From the NCBI GenBank assembly GCA_943704525.1, contig CALSCQ010003082.1:1-35695 (forward strand): a stretch of DNA of 35,695 nucleotides. The letters are read 5' to 3'. A model generated the notes under the pieces. The model ran no database searches, had not been told where the DNA came from, and was given only the letters and a program-made list of their open reading frames with translations. The position numbers and the translations under genes are program-made. Below are positions 24,201 to 35,285 of the stretch, piece after piece (within the stretch, counting starts at the first letter, position 1; every line of letters starts with the position of its first letter). Source of the stretch: Pigoraptor vietnamica. Lineage: Eukaryota > Opisthokonta > Filasterea.

Positions 24201-27200
24201 CGGCCAAGCCGCCACGCCGCACGCGCGCGGAGGGGAGCTATCGACGTTTCGGTTTCGCGGCGACTCACGGCGAGGCCCGTTGCGTGCATGAGCATTGTCT
24301 CCAGGTGGCCGAGGTTGAGGAGGCAATTCAAGAGGCCCGCATGATGCGCGGGACTCTCCGGGTCGAGCCGCAGCGCCTGTTCCCGGCAGGCAAGCGCGCT
24401 GCCCCAGTCGCCACCGCACTCGTGGTCGAGGATGGCGTCCTTCAGCGTCGTCAGCTTGCGCAGCGCCGCAACACCCGCCATTCCGTCCGGCTCGTCCATC
24501 GACGCAAATGCGCGCTGCATAAGCGGAAGTTGCGACTGCAGCGCCGCGTCCCGATCCTCCTCCACCGTGCCCGACGAGCCCCCGCGCCGGCGCAGGTGCG
24601 TCTCGAGGTACAAGAGCGCGCGTGCGTGCGCGTCCGAGTGGTGAGCCGCCAGGGCAAGGCGATCGAGCGCAAGGGAATCCAGAAACTGCGACACCTGCGG
24701 CAGCCGGGCGTCGCGAACGGGCGCCGTTTCCTTCTGCTTTCGCGAGCTGCCGCCGTGCGCCGCCGGCCTGGCCTCGAGGATGTTCTTGCGCTCAAACCGG
24801 AAGAGATAGTCGATGGCGCTGAAGACGGCCTGGCAGCACATCTGCCGCATGCTCGCGCGCTCCGTGCCCAGCGAATCCGACCCGGCGCACACCGACGTGG
24901 AAGCAGCGCCGGCGTCGCCACCCGCAAGCGCGGCGGCGCCTTCGAGTGCAGCGCCGGCTATGGCGTCCTCGACGACGGCGTTGATCTCCTCGAGAATGTA
25001 CGCTCGCGCGTCGTCGACGTCGTCGCCGGACTCCTGGGCGACCGCGTGAAAGACAGCCTGCGGCAGCAGTGCGAGGGCCACGTCGACGTTCTTGCGAATG
25101 ACGCCGCGGCACACTTCAAACACCTTCTGCGCGCGCGTGCCCCGTCGCAGGCGCAGCCCGAGATCCACCGCCCACTCGGACAGCCAGTGCTGGAAGGACG
25201 AGACGTTGCGGTAGATGGGGCGTCGCACCGACGTCTGCTTCGAGGTGACGCGGTACCCGGACGAAAGGAAGGGCGCAATGAGAATGCAGTCGTCGTCGCT
25301 GAAGCCGAGCTGGCGCAGACGATCGGCCGCCGTACCCTGCGTGAGACCGTCCCCGCCGGTGACGCCCGCCAGGCGCAGTGCCTCTTGGATGGCGTACGCG
25401 GCGAGGTCTTGGTCCTCCGTGTCGGCAGCGAGGAGCGCCTTGACGAGGTGATCGCTTATCAGCGCGCGCGGAAACTGCGGCGAATCGATGTCGGGCAGCT
25501 CGGGGGCTCTCCTGTGCAGCGAAGCGTCGCCACTTCCGCCGCCGGCGCTTGCTGACGGCACGGCCGCCAAAATGCGGCCGGGATCCACCGCGCCGAGTTC
25601 GCCAAGGCACTCGACCGTCAGCCGGCGGGCGGTCGGGTCCGTGTCGCGACACCCGGCGATAAGCGCGTGGACGAGCGCGGCGACCGACTCGTCGACCGTG
25701 TCCTGCCCGGCGACGAGGCCCGTGATGGCGGCGCGGTCCTCGCGGAGAAGCGTCTTGAGCCGCCTCAGCTCAGCAACGCGCACGGCGGGATTATCGTGCG
25801 AAATGCCGGCGAGCCGATGGTGCAGCCGGGCCTGCGCCGACAGCGGCCGTCGCATGCGATTCACTGCAGCCCGAACTGCGGCGAAGGCGGAGCCCATGGG
25901 CACGTCGTGCACGTCGTCAATGTGCGGCGCGACGACATCCGCGTTGTCCACGAACAGAAACGAGAGCGTGGCAGCGACCTCGTCCGGGTGCGTCTCGGCC
26001 GCAGGCGTGAGCGTCACGACAATCTGCGCGGCGAGCGCACCGAGACGCTTGCGGTCGATGCGGCGGACGAGCGTGTCCCACCCCCTCAGCGCAATGGGGG
26101 CGAGCTGCGGTTCCTGCAGCGCCGCACGCAGCATCGCCATCACCTTAGGGCGCACGGCGAACAGCGCGCGGCTTCGCACAATCGACATGATGGCAAGGAG
26201 CCCGAGCAGCGCGTGGCGGCGGTCGGCCATTGGGGCGGCGGCATCGCGTATCACGTTGTAGCCGTGGATGGCGCCGAGCAGATTGTCCTCCACGAGGCCC
26301 ACGTAGTCGACGTCTGCCCCATAGGTACCCGTCTGCTTTGCGACGGTGCGCAGCGCGGCGATGGCCTGCGGGCAAAGTGTGCGTCGGCAACATAATGTCA
26401 GCACAACACACAGTCGCGTGAATAATGCCATGCGAGCAATAGCAAGGAAAAGCACAATTCTGACCAAGAGCCGCGTATACGTGCAGACTCCAGACTCACC
26501 CGCTGCTGCCGGTCCTCGTCCTGAGATGCCAGTTGTGCGCCAGGTGCCTCCCCGAGTCCGGACTGGGACAGGAGCTCGCGAATAACAGCCGATATCTGGC
26601 GCTCCATGATGTCCCCAATGTGGATATCGGGCGACTCTGCCTGCGCCACGCGCAGCACAAACTGCAGCACGGCCTTCTTCTCCTCCTCCGTGGTGTTTGC
26701 GTCCATCGATAGCGAGGCAAAGATCGGCCCAAACTGCGAATGAATGAGCGCAGAGGGTGTCGTCGAGAGCGACCGCGCGAGCGCCCCGAGCGACGCCTCG
26801 TCACGCCTCGCAATAGCATCCGGAAGCGCGTGCTGGCGCACCGCCGCGAGGAATTGGCGCAGTTCCCGCGGCTCAAAGAGGCTGTGGAGGGCCTCGGTGA
26901 ATGGTGCGCCCGTGCGCATGCGACCGACGACCACGCGCGCGGTCACAGTGTCCTGCGGGCACACGAGGGAAAGCACCGACATCTGACGGCTCTTCGCCAC
27001 GGCGCGTATCTGGTGGGAGAAGCGGGATGGTTTGTACAATCGGGCAATAATCAACGGAGTGCTACAGAAGGAAAGCACGAAGAAAGCGCCCGGAACGTAC
27101 GGTTGCCAGTTGAAGAGAGGGAGAGTCGTACCTCTTCGACGGCCACCGAACGGACGAGGGCGTCCGCGTGCGCGACAAATTCAAGCAGGCTGACGTTGAC

Positions 27201-30200
27201 GACGGGCAAGAACTCGTCGGCGCCAATGCTGAAACGCAGGATGCAATTACAGTCAATCGATTGTGACACGAAGCAACAGCAAAATTCGACCACTAAGACA
27301 GAGCCAGAATAAAAAGAATGGTTAACGTAACCAAATACGACACTCAAAGTGGCCACCACTCACCGCCCAAGCATCCCAATGAGACGAAGGGACGACCGGC
27401 ACACGTCGAGGTCGCGGCCTCCGACGAGCTCGTGCAACCTGTCCGTCACTCTGTCGTAGATTGGCATCTTCTCTCCCGCGCTCAATCGGCCGTCACAACA
27501 CGCCAGCGCCTCCGCGAGCACGCGTCTGCACAGCGCATCGCACGGCTCCAGTTAGACAACAGACACGTCGTGGTACGCCTATGGTGTGAATATGCGTGCG
27601 ATGTGTGCGTGCACGCGATTCAAATACAATCAACCACAACCACACGATCCCTCCAGCACCCACCCAGCGAAAGCCCGAACACCCTCGTCCGCCGCGCCAA
27701 TCCACAACAAGAGGGCATCGAGCAATCGCCCGTTCAACGAGGTCCCTCCTGCGCCCGACAGCTGCACCGGGCGCTCCAACAGTGCGCGGCGGTCCTCAGA
27801 ATGACGGACGACGCACAGCAGCGACGACAGGCAGACGCACGCCGTCTCGGGCGGCCGAGAATGCATCACCAGTGAGAGACACGCAAGCGCGTCCTCCTCC
27901 ACCGCAGCAAACGCCTCCCGCGCCTCCGGCAAAACGGACCCCGAAACGGGCTTGCGGTCCGCACCATCGGAAAGACCACACCGCGCACACTGCATGTCCC
28001 ACGACGGATGCCCGCCGACAAAGGCCCGTCGCGAGTACGACAACCCAGACCCGATGCCTCCGTCGCTGGTCTCTGCTGCACAGTTGCTCGTCCACGCCTT
28101 GAGAGAAGCGTCAGGAGACAGCGTGCACGCCGTCCTCCCAACGCAACGCACCGACTCGCGAACAATGTCTTCGTCACTACTGCCGGCAGCGACGTTGACC
28201 AGTCGGACGCACGGCCTCAGCAATCGGCGCGTCAGTGTGGGTAGCCACACGAGTGCCGACACGCGCACATGTGCATGCGTTGAGCCCAGCGCACGCCGGA
28301 ATACGAACTCTCGCAGGCGATACCGCTGCCCCCCGAGGCCGGCGACAGCGGCAAGACAGGCTGTGGCCGTGTGCGCTTCGAGTGACGCGGGCGCGCGGTT
28401 CGGCATGGACGCACCACGGGGGGCCAGCTCGCACGCGCTCGCCGCCACCTCCGCCGCCTCTTCAGCCACGTCGTCGGGGGTCATCTCCGCAAACCCCAGC
28501 GACGATCCCGCCACAAAGGGGAGCGCGGCCACGTGTAGGACGCAGTCGGCGGCAGCCTGCGCAAGGTTCAACTGCGCGAGGCACGCCATTCCGTCGACGA
28601 CCGACCCAAAGACGGACTCGGGACCGATAAGGAGGCAGCGCAGCCACGCGCGGCATGCAACGACAGAGAGATCGTTGGCGATACCAGGCACAGCGTCGCG
28701 AACGGCACACGTGCAGTGCATGATCGTCGCGAGGGCGCTCGTCACCGCCTGTGAAAGAGATGGAGAAAGCGTTCCGATATCCGCTTGAGCACAGGCGGCC
28801 TTCGCCGCAGTCAAAAACGCGGCGAGCGCGTCATCCTTCGCGCCCTGGCCGGTCGCAAGCTCGAAGCCTTCCGTTCGCGGCCGCTTGGCCGCCTGAACAT
28901 CCGCACGCGCGTTCTGCGAGTGCGTCGCGGCCGACACAGCGCACCGAACGACCTCTGCGCGCACATCGGCACACGCGAGAATGTTGAACGCGAAGACGTT
29001 CGAGAGGAGCGGCGCGCACTCGGGTTGCACCGACATGGCGGCTGCCAGAGCGACAATGCCGTGGCGAAGCGCGCCCTGAGGGGCGGTGGCGGACGACGCC
29101 GACTGAAACACGCTGCCGAGTGCCGCGCCAAACACCTCCGATTGCATCCTCGACACAAGCGACAGGGGCAGGCCGAGCGCCGATGCAAGTCGCAGGAGAT
29201 CCCCCACAATTCCCTGACTGTCCGAGCTCAATTCCGGCCACCGCGCGGCGGCGTCGACGAGGACGGGCAGGATGGACCACGCGGCCGTCTCGTCCACCCA
29301 CCCGAGCGCGCGAACGAGCGCGAGCACGGCGGGAAGAAGAGGGAGCGACGACGGCGCCGTCGAGGCGAGTTGCGCGGAGAGGGAGGAGAATATGGACAGC
29401 TGGAGGCCGGCCATGGAGGCGAGTGCTTGCGGGGCCAGGCCCACCATGTGGCCCGCAGAGAGTGCGGCGTTGCGCATGACGCACAGGCGCACTGTGGGGT
29501 CCGTGACATCCACGAGGACCGAGTTGTCGCTCGACTGGAGGGCGAACGGAACCGTCAGGACAACGCATGCGGAGCGTGGTTGCGTTGAGCGTGCGGGCGG
29601 AGAGAGAGAGGGTGAATTTGTTGCAAGGGGTTGCAAGGTTGAGGACAGGCGGCTATGTGAGTGCGCAAAGGGGGTCGCATACCTCAATGGGCACCCAAAC
29701 GGCCACGTCGACAGCAACCGACGAAGGCAGAGAAGACGGGTGCGCGCGTGCGATGGCGAGGGATAACTCAGCGCAATCTGAACGCAGGAATGTACAAGAA
29801 CGTGCGTTAGTTGCATTGACCGTTGTGTGTGTGTGTGTATGTGTGTATGTGTGAAGTGTGTGTGTGTGTGTGTGTGGGTGGGTGAGTAGCGAATGCATAC
29901 GCGTGTGAGTGCGTGAAGTATGTATGCGTAAGTGGCCGCATGAATGTGAGAGCAAAGTAACGCAGTAAGACGCCAACACACAGACGCACCAAGCGCCACA
30001 CGGCAAAGGGACGCAAACGCTTCCGCGGGGGGACCGGGGGCCGCATGAACAAGGAGGAGCGCAATCACGTTGCACGCCGTGTCGTGTGCATGCGCGCACG
30101 CGGGTGTGGCCACGAGCTGCAGGAGCTGCCGCACGGCCCAAAAGACAGACACGTCCTCCCCTGACGAAGGCGCACCCGACGGATCCCCCGCAACAAACAC

Positions 30201-30485
30201 GTCGGGTGCCGTGAGACAGAGGTAGCGAATCCATCTCAGCGCCACGTCAGCGCCATCGACCGGGACGCGTTCAGCTGTGGCGACGAGGGGAGAGTAAGCG
30301 ACGCGCACAGAAAAACGAGAAGCCTCGGCCGCCACTTGGTTCTACGGCGGCCTGAGCTCCCACTTGCCTTTCCCCGGAGCAAGATAGTCCGTCAAAAGTG
30401 CGCGCACGATCGGGCGAAGGTGCGTGACGTCCGCGTCTCCTTGCGGTAGCCCCGCGAGGAGCTCGTCGAGCGACGCGCTGGCCAT
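21257..30485 (-). CDS. ATR: ATR checkpoint kinase (PIKK; 9 exons, 2,699 aa)
   Basis: Serine/threonine kinase that responds to replication stress and RPA-coated single-stranded DNA in the nucleus. Exons on the minus strand: 30485-30368, 30274-29990, 29777-29683, 29534-27664, 27525-27364, 27228-27132, 27009-26500, 26365-21695, 21547-21257; total 8100 nt, giving 2,699 residues (human 2,644). The N-terminal 1,600 residues are helical-repeat-like. The FAT domain (about 1600-2190) includes the ATR hallmark MDEPDGMAGVAALRK. The kinase domain (about 2350-2620) shows VVQGSDGVEYPLLCKPNDD, LRRDARMMEFSQMVNRLL, IRTYGVVALNEECG, the catalytic loop GLGDRHGENIL (Asp 2541) and HVDFN (Asp 2560). FATC is complete: SIEGQVHQLIAEATSPENLC, ending VGWGPFL. 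These favour ATR over mTOR, ATM or PI4K. Intron 1 is GC-AG (AAAG then GCAAGT). Intron 5's acceptor (27526) was chosen by phase and is the least certain junction. The 4.67-kb exon is exceptional for this window. Confidence 0.95.
29778..29989 (-). repeat. GT-rich tract in ATR intron 2
   Basis: Plus-strand (GT)n with TATG interruptions at about 29821-29890; reads as (CA)n in the transcript, on the acceptor side. Confidence 0.85.
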
Positions 30486-30827
30486 CTTCACGCGAATTTC
30501 GTGGGCCACTGTCCCTCAGACGCCGTGCAACGCTCACTCCCGCCAAGGCATCGCAAGTCAAGTTGAAAGTGGCTGAATGCCAACACAGCGAGGGCCTTGG
30601 AGGGAAAATAAGTTAGCGCGCGATGCGATGTGAATGCTGTGCAACCGGCTTTGTGTTCACGCCACAGTCCGAAGCAATTCCTGCAAAAACGAAGGTCATC
30701 ATTTTCAAAAAAAATGGCGCGAACGGCCCACGTGCCGTTACCGATCACGTTACGACAGGGCGAAGCGGCTGAAAACTCATGGGCTGCCGGCATTACCTGT
30801 ATTCACTCAAGTCGGCTGTCATTAGCT
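30486..30827. promoter_or_regulatory. Bidirectional promoter (ATR / thioesterase)
   Basis: 342-bp spacer between divergent start codons of ATR (minus) and the type II thioesterase (plus). It contains a 9-A run near 30705-30713. It lacks the TGACGTCA palindrome seen in three other 5' flanks. The short ORFs here have no coding signal. Confidence 0.45.
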
Positions 30828-31869
30828 ATGTCGTCCGAGTGGCTTGTGTGTCGCATGCGCAGGCCACAGGCGCGGGTGCGCCTAGTGTGCTTGCCGTGGG
30901 CAGGCGGAGGGACGAGCTTCTACAACGCACTCGCGCCAAAAATTGGCGACGCGGCCGAAGGTGCGGAGAAAGTGCATCGTGCGTGACATGCATGTGTGGA
31001 GTCACAACGTGTGTGTTCGTTCACAAGTATCGTGCCTTATGGTTCGCACTTGCGCTCGCACACGCGTTTCGCACACGCAGTCCTCTCTGTGTGCCTCCCG
31101 GGTAGGGAGTCGCGGTTCAAGCAGACGCCCTACACCGACCTCAGGCAGTGCGTGCGCGACATGGCCGCCGCCATCGCACCCGCGCTGTCAGACCGGCCAT
31201 TCGTTCTGTTTGGGCACAGGTGCGCATGCCTTTGATTGCCTCTCACACACGCCAGGTGCCATTCACTTTAGCCTCATGCCTGCCATCTGTTCGCGCAGTA
31301 TGGGCGCGCTCCTTGCGTACGAACTCGCAGCGCAACTCCACGAAAGCGGATCTAACTTGTATCCCTCGCACATCATTGCATCGGGGAAGTCGGGCCCAAA
31401 GGCAAGTGGACTGTGTGGGCTTGAAGCAGGCACACAAGCAGTCGTCCTAACGTGCCGATATCTTGCAATCGATTAGGCCTCGTCGCTACTTCCAGATCTC
31501 TCCAACGCCACGCGCGATGAGTTTGTGCATCACTTGCGCGGCCTCGACGGCACGCCTACGGAAATTCTGGACGACCCCGACCTGCTGGACCTCTTCCTTC
31601 CCGCCATTCGCGCCGATTTCTGCATGGTGCAGTCGTACGTCCCGCCACCGCGCGCGAAGCTGCGAGACGTTCCCATCACGTGCCTCGCCGGCGCCGGGGA
31701 CCACCACGGCAATAGGGAGCTGGAGAGTTGGGGTGACCTCACGACGGGTCCATTGAGGACTGTAGTGCTCCCCGGTGGTCACTTTTTTGTTGCCGACAAG
31801 GGTAACGAGGCCAAAGTGCTTGGAGTTGTGGAAGGGGCGCTGCGGGACGCCGTGAAAGCGAGTGGCTAA
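30828..31869 (+). CDS. Type II thioesterase (OLAH/GrsT-like; 4 exons, 261 aa)
   Basis: Stand-alone alpha/beta-hydrolase of the thioesterase II family, which removes acyl chains from carrier proteins of fatty acid, polyketide or nonribosomal peptide synthases; human OLAH releases medium-chain fatty acids. Exons 30828-30978, 31081-31219, 31299-31401, 31477-31869; total 786 nt, 261 residues (OLAH about 265). Seen: N-terminal LVCLPWAGGGTSFYN, CLPGRESRF, the nucleophile elbow GHSMG (Ser about 97, codon split by intron 2), AIRADFCMVQSY, AGAGDHHG (Asp about 206) and LPGGHFF (His about 233). The predicted Ser-Asp-His triad is intact. Intron 3 starts with GC (AAAG then GCAAGT) and ends TTAG. The exon 1 donor at 30979 was preferred over 30966 because it leaves KVH before LLSVCLPGRES, as in OLAH. 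No synthase is present in this window, so the partner must be elsewhere. Confidence 0.9.
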
Positions 31870-32058
31870 TGTACGTTTGCGAATCGCCCCCTCCCTTCTT
31901 CCCCGGCCCAGCATCCGCTGATGGACACAACGTCTATGATTTAGCTGATACAACACCTCTGTGCGAGTGACTAGTCATCAGGGACGCTGCGTCTCGCTGC
32001 GTCTCCCCCTGTCGCTTACAAAGTGCGCATGCTTCAAGCTGAATTCATTTTCAGCACA
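31870..32058. other. Convergent 3' spacer
   Basis: 189 bp between the 3' ends of the thioesterase (plus) and TXNL1 (minus) genes. No coding signal. Confidence 0.6.
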
Positions 32059-32168
32059 CTAGTGGCCCTCGCCCTCGTGGCCAGCAACCTACAAAGCCAG
32101 GACAAATGTCAGCGGAAGAATTCCCCTGCAGTCACATGTACACGCACACGCGCACCCACACCCACACC

Positions 32169-32211
<43 letters not shown>

Positions 32212-32528
32212 GCGCGCAACTACGCACCCGCTTGAATTCCTTCATGTTTGTGTGCGCGAGGGGAATGCCAATAATCGAAAGCTGCTGAATCGCCGTCGTT
32301 GCCGCGCCGCCCTCGTTGTCCTTGATGAAAAACTGAACGAAGCAATGCGTGTCAGGTCAAAGGGAACACAAATACACGTCGAGCCTCGATTAAAAACCCT
32401 GCACACACGCACACGCACACACACGCACACGCACACGCACACACACACACACACACGCACACACACACACGCACACACACACGCACGCACACAAACACAC
32501 ACACACACACACACAACACGCACGCACA

Positions 32529-32606
<78 letters not shown>

Positions 32607-34321
32607 GCGAGAGTCCCATACCGTGATCTGGTTCACGTTCTGGAACTTGACAAACTTGAGCGGGATGATCTTGTCGTTCTCCACCACAATGTCCTGCACC
32701 GACGGCGCACTCGCCGCCTCGTCGAAATCGAGCGTCGATGTTCGGTTCGTGAAGATGCGCACGTTCTTGGGCGCACGGCCTGTGCGCGAGACCCACGTGT
32801 AAGCAATTACAACTGTACACAGCAGGATTGCGACTACCCACCCGCCTCGACTACACATCGTACACGCACATACACACACACACACGTATATTTGCACACG
32901 CACACACACATATACAGCACACAACGCAACAACACATGTATACGCACATACACGAGCACACACACGCCTGCGCGCACACGCATACACCCCACAACGCAAC
33001 AACACACACTTGTATGCCGGCACACACACGCACCATCGGTGGGTCCCTTGATACGCAGCGAGTGCACCTTCACCGCTTGATTGAACGGCACCGAAATGAT
33101 GAGCTGCAGCAAAGCGCGGGGTGAGTCGACGCACCACAGGCCATGACCACCTTATAGCCACCCACGCACCACAGAGAATCCAACATTCGCGACTGCCTCT
33201 CGATATGCATCTCATACACAGAGTAACACATGGCTCCCTATACTTATCATACGGACCCCATAACATCCACAACCACGATTCACTCCATGCATCCATGCAC
33301 AAACCTGCTCGTCGCAGTCACTCTCGAGATACCCCGCGCCCTTCGAGAAGATGTTCTGGACGCCGTGCTTGTCGTCGGCGTTGAGGCACTCGACCTGACG
33401 CTTGTCCACAAACTCGTCCATTGCAATCTGAAAATGAGAGCTCGCATCAGCCTCTGAGCTTTCAAGCAACTTCGAAAGTGTCCCCACACACGCACACACA
33501 CACACAGGCTCACGCATGCACGCACGCACACACGACACAAAAGAAACGTCATCCCCTCGCACGGACTCACATATCCAGGCACACCCGAAGCCTCGTCCTC
33601 CGCATCGGGTCCCTTGTGGCGCTTGATATATTCCTCGAGCTTCCCAGCGTCGGAGCCGGAGAACTCGTCCACCTTCGTGCCGTTCTTGTAAAACTGGAAG
33701 GTCGGCATCGCGCGAATGCCGCACGCCTGCGCCGTGTCCTGTCGCGTGCGGAAATGACATTGAGAGGATCAATTAACTCGTGGCCACCACTCAACGATTG
33801 CACGACATCGCGGAGAGAGGGAGGCACCCGAGCAAGCATCGGTTTTTAAAAGGACTGCATTGGTAGCTTTGCTTGTCACGTCGGGCCAATAATGCGAGTC
33901 GAAGTCGTTTTGCGTACTGAGATGTGCCTTGCACTTGCTTGCGTGAGCACACGCGCATGCAGAGTATCCTCACATAGGGCGAAAAACAGAACAGACAATT
34001 AACGCCCACCTTGCACTTGTCCACATCGACCTTGAGGAAGACGACATTCTTGTACTGGATGCTCAGCGCCTGAAATGCAGGCGCGATTCGCTGGCACGGC
34101 TGGCACCACGTCGCAAAGAAGTCAACGGCCACCTGCAACGCGTACGCGCGTGCGTGCACCAAGGAGAACAACGGGGAAGGGCTCGTAAGATGATCAAGCG
34201 ATTAAAACCGATTATAAAACGAAATCTCAGAGTCACATCCGTACAAAGAGCCTATAATATATATGCACACACAACTATACGTGCACTCGCACACACGCAG
34301 CCGCACAAGCACAGGGGAACG

Positions 34322-34368
<47 letters not shown>

Positions 34369-34465
34369 CACAGCACATTCAAGGGGAACGCACCAGCTTC
34401 TGCCCTGCATTTCTGAGCTGGACCGGAAACTGGTCGTCAGAGTCAATGTGCTTCACGAGCGACAT
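32059..34465 (-). CDS. TXNL1: Thioredoxin-like protein 1 with PITH domain (8 exons, 282 aa)
   Basis: Thioredoxin fused to a PITH domain; the family docks on the 26S proteasome and acts as a cytosolic/nuclear disulfide reductase. Exons on the minus strand: 34465-34394, 34132-34010, 33738-33571, 33427-33305, 33103-33034, 32779-32622, 32332-32228, 32088-32059; total 849 nt, 282 residues (human 289). Seen: N-terminal [13 protein letters not shown], thioredoxin active site [16 protein letters not shown] (Cys 34, Cys 37), [11 protein letters not shown], the linker [14 protein letters not shown], then PITH motifs [59 protein letters not shown] and [16 protein letters not shown]. The last exon codes only nine residues but matches the human C-terminus, which supports the model. 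All introns are GT-AG; introns 1, 3, 5, 6 and 7 are CA/GT-rich. Confidence 0.95.
32089..32227 (-). repeat. (AC)n microsatellite in TXNL1 intron 7
   Basis: About 45 bp of (CA)n at about 32168-32210 preceded by CCCACACC units; (GU)n in the transcript, close to the donor. Confidence 0.9.
32333..32621 (-). repeat. Long (AC)n microsatellite in TXNL1 intron 6
   Basis: About 200 bp of (CA)n with GCAC and AAAC interruptions at 32398-32605. It makes up most of the intron and is (GU)n in the transcript, starting a few bases after the donor. Confidence 0.92.
32780..33033 (-). repeat. CA-rich TXNL1 intron 5
   Basis: Degenerate CACACA/CATACA sequence at about 32860-33030. It includes two related pieces around ACACAACGCAACAACACA (near 32918 and 32989), i.e. 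a local imperfect duplication. Confidence 0.75.
34133..34393 (-). repeat. (AC)n microsatellite in TXNL1 intron 1
   Basis: About 40 bp of pure (CA)n at about 34326-34366; (GU)n in the transcript, close to the donor. Confidence 0.9.
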
Positions 34466-34863
34466 GATTCACTCCGTCCAAACAGAAATCGAGGGTATGA
34501 CACGACAGCGCACGAAAACCACCAACGCTGACGCGAGTGCAAGAACACAAAGGGACGACTTTAAGTGACGGAGAGCGGGCGAAACTAGTCGCGTGCGAAT
34601 CGGTATGTGGCTGGGCGGAAAGATGTTTCGGCTGGCGATGTGACGTCACCCAGCCATCGCCCCGGCGTCGCTCTCGGCTGAAACGCCAATTGGCGCTCCG
34701 CTTTCAGAAAAGGCAAAGTGTTGGGCATACTTTAGGCTTTGCCGGCGGCTGTAACCGCAACACTTATCGTGCATGCGCCAGATATGAAATGTGCTCTCTT
34801 CTTGCTGCTCCACTGCTTCCGTTTTTACTGTGGTCAGCGGCGATACGGCCCTGTAACATCGAG
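34466..34863. promoter_or_regulatory. 5' flank of TXNL1 with CRE palindrome
   Basis: 398 bp between TXNL1 and the next minus-strand ORF. A perfect TGACGTCA lies at 34641-34648, 176 bp upstream of the TXNL1 start codon. A plus-strand ORF crosses this region but has no recognisable domain and is partly antisense to the next gene. Confidence 0.45.
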
Positions 34864-35250
34864 TCAGTGGAAAGCCTGCTGGTAGCGCAGAATTGCCTGA
34901 GGGACGACCCTAATCTCCTCTGTGTGGGAGACCATGTGTTCGAGGCGTGCATTCTCTTCTCTGCGACGCGCATCCTGAGCGTTCTGCCGGATCTGTCGCT
35001 GCCCGCGCACCGTTGTTTGCCCGGGGATCCCCGCCGGTCGGCGCGGCTTCTTCGCCTTCGTGGCAGGCCGTGTTATCGCGGGTTGCGTGTCGGCGCCGTT
35101 GTGGCCCGAGTTCGGCGTCGATGCCTCCGTTTGAACGAACAGCGCCGACAAGTCGCGTAGGTCATTTTCATCTCCCTCTCGTGGGAGGTAGGCGGCGAGC
35201 TGCCGGATGTCGTCGTCGGTGATGATTGCGGGGGGCCACAGGGGCGTCAT
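34864..35250 (-). CDS. Unrecognised charged protein, possibly a 3' exon of a longer gene (128 aa as read)
   Basis: I do not recognise this protein. The open frame has strong third-position G/C preference and a hydrophilic, charged sequence: an acidic start (IITDDDIRQLAAYLPREGD, ENDLRDLSALF), a basic middle (KAKKPRRPAGIPG) and a C-terminal part rich in Arg/Glu (RQIRQNAQDARRREENARLE, likely helical), ending ILRYQQAFH. The Met at 35250 is only the first available; the frame is open upstream to at least about 35285, and an AG acceptor lies at about 35279, so this may be the terminal exon of a gene running toward the window edge. A second frame just upstream also looks coding (HSEEERKNVRSNDAP), so a frameshift or splice at the C-rich stretch near 35230 is possible. 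Confidence 0.45.
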   Translation of the reverse strand: MTPLWPPAIITDDDIRQLAAYLPREGDENDLRDLSALFVQTEASTPNSGHNGADTQPAITRPATKAKKPRRPAGIPGQTTVRGQRQIRQNAQDARRREENARLEHMVSHTEEIRVVPQAILRYQQAFH

Positions 35251-35285
35251 TGGACCGCACGTTTTTGCGCTCTTCCTCTGAGTGG

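Noticed and set aside
24284-25555. 423-residue plus-strand ORF (and a 352-residue one at 22091-23149)
   Set aside because: Both are antisense to the ATR main exon, and high third-position GC on the minus strand explains the open frames. They have no domain signals.
21257-26467. PI4K-alpha, mTOR or ATM as the identity of the giant kinase
   Set aside because: The EPDGMAGV FAT motif, the ECGLLEWVPHT segment and the FATC ending GWGPFL match ATR specifically.
34537-35160. 207-residue plus-strand ORF
   Set aside because: Its first half has no motif or codon bias and its second half is antisense to the better-supported minus-strand ORF.
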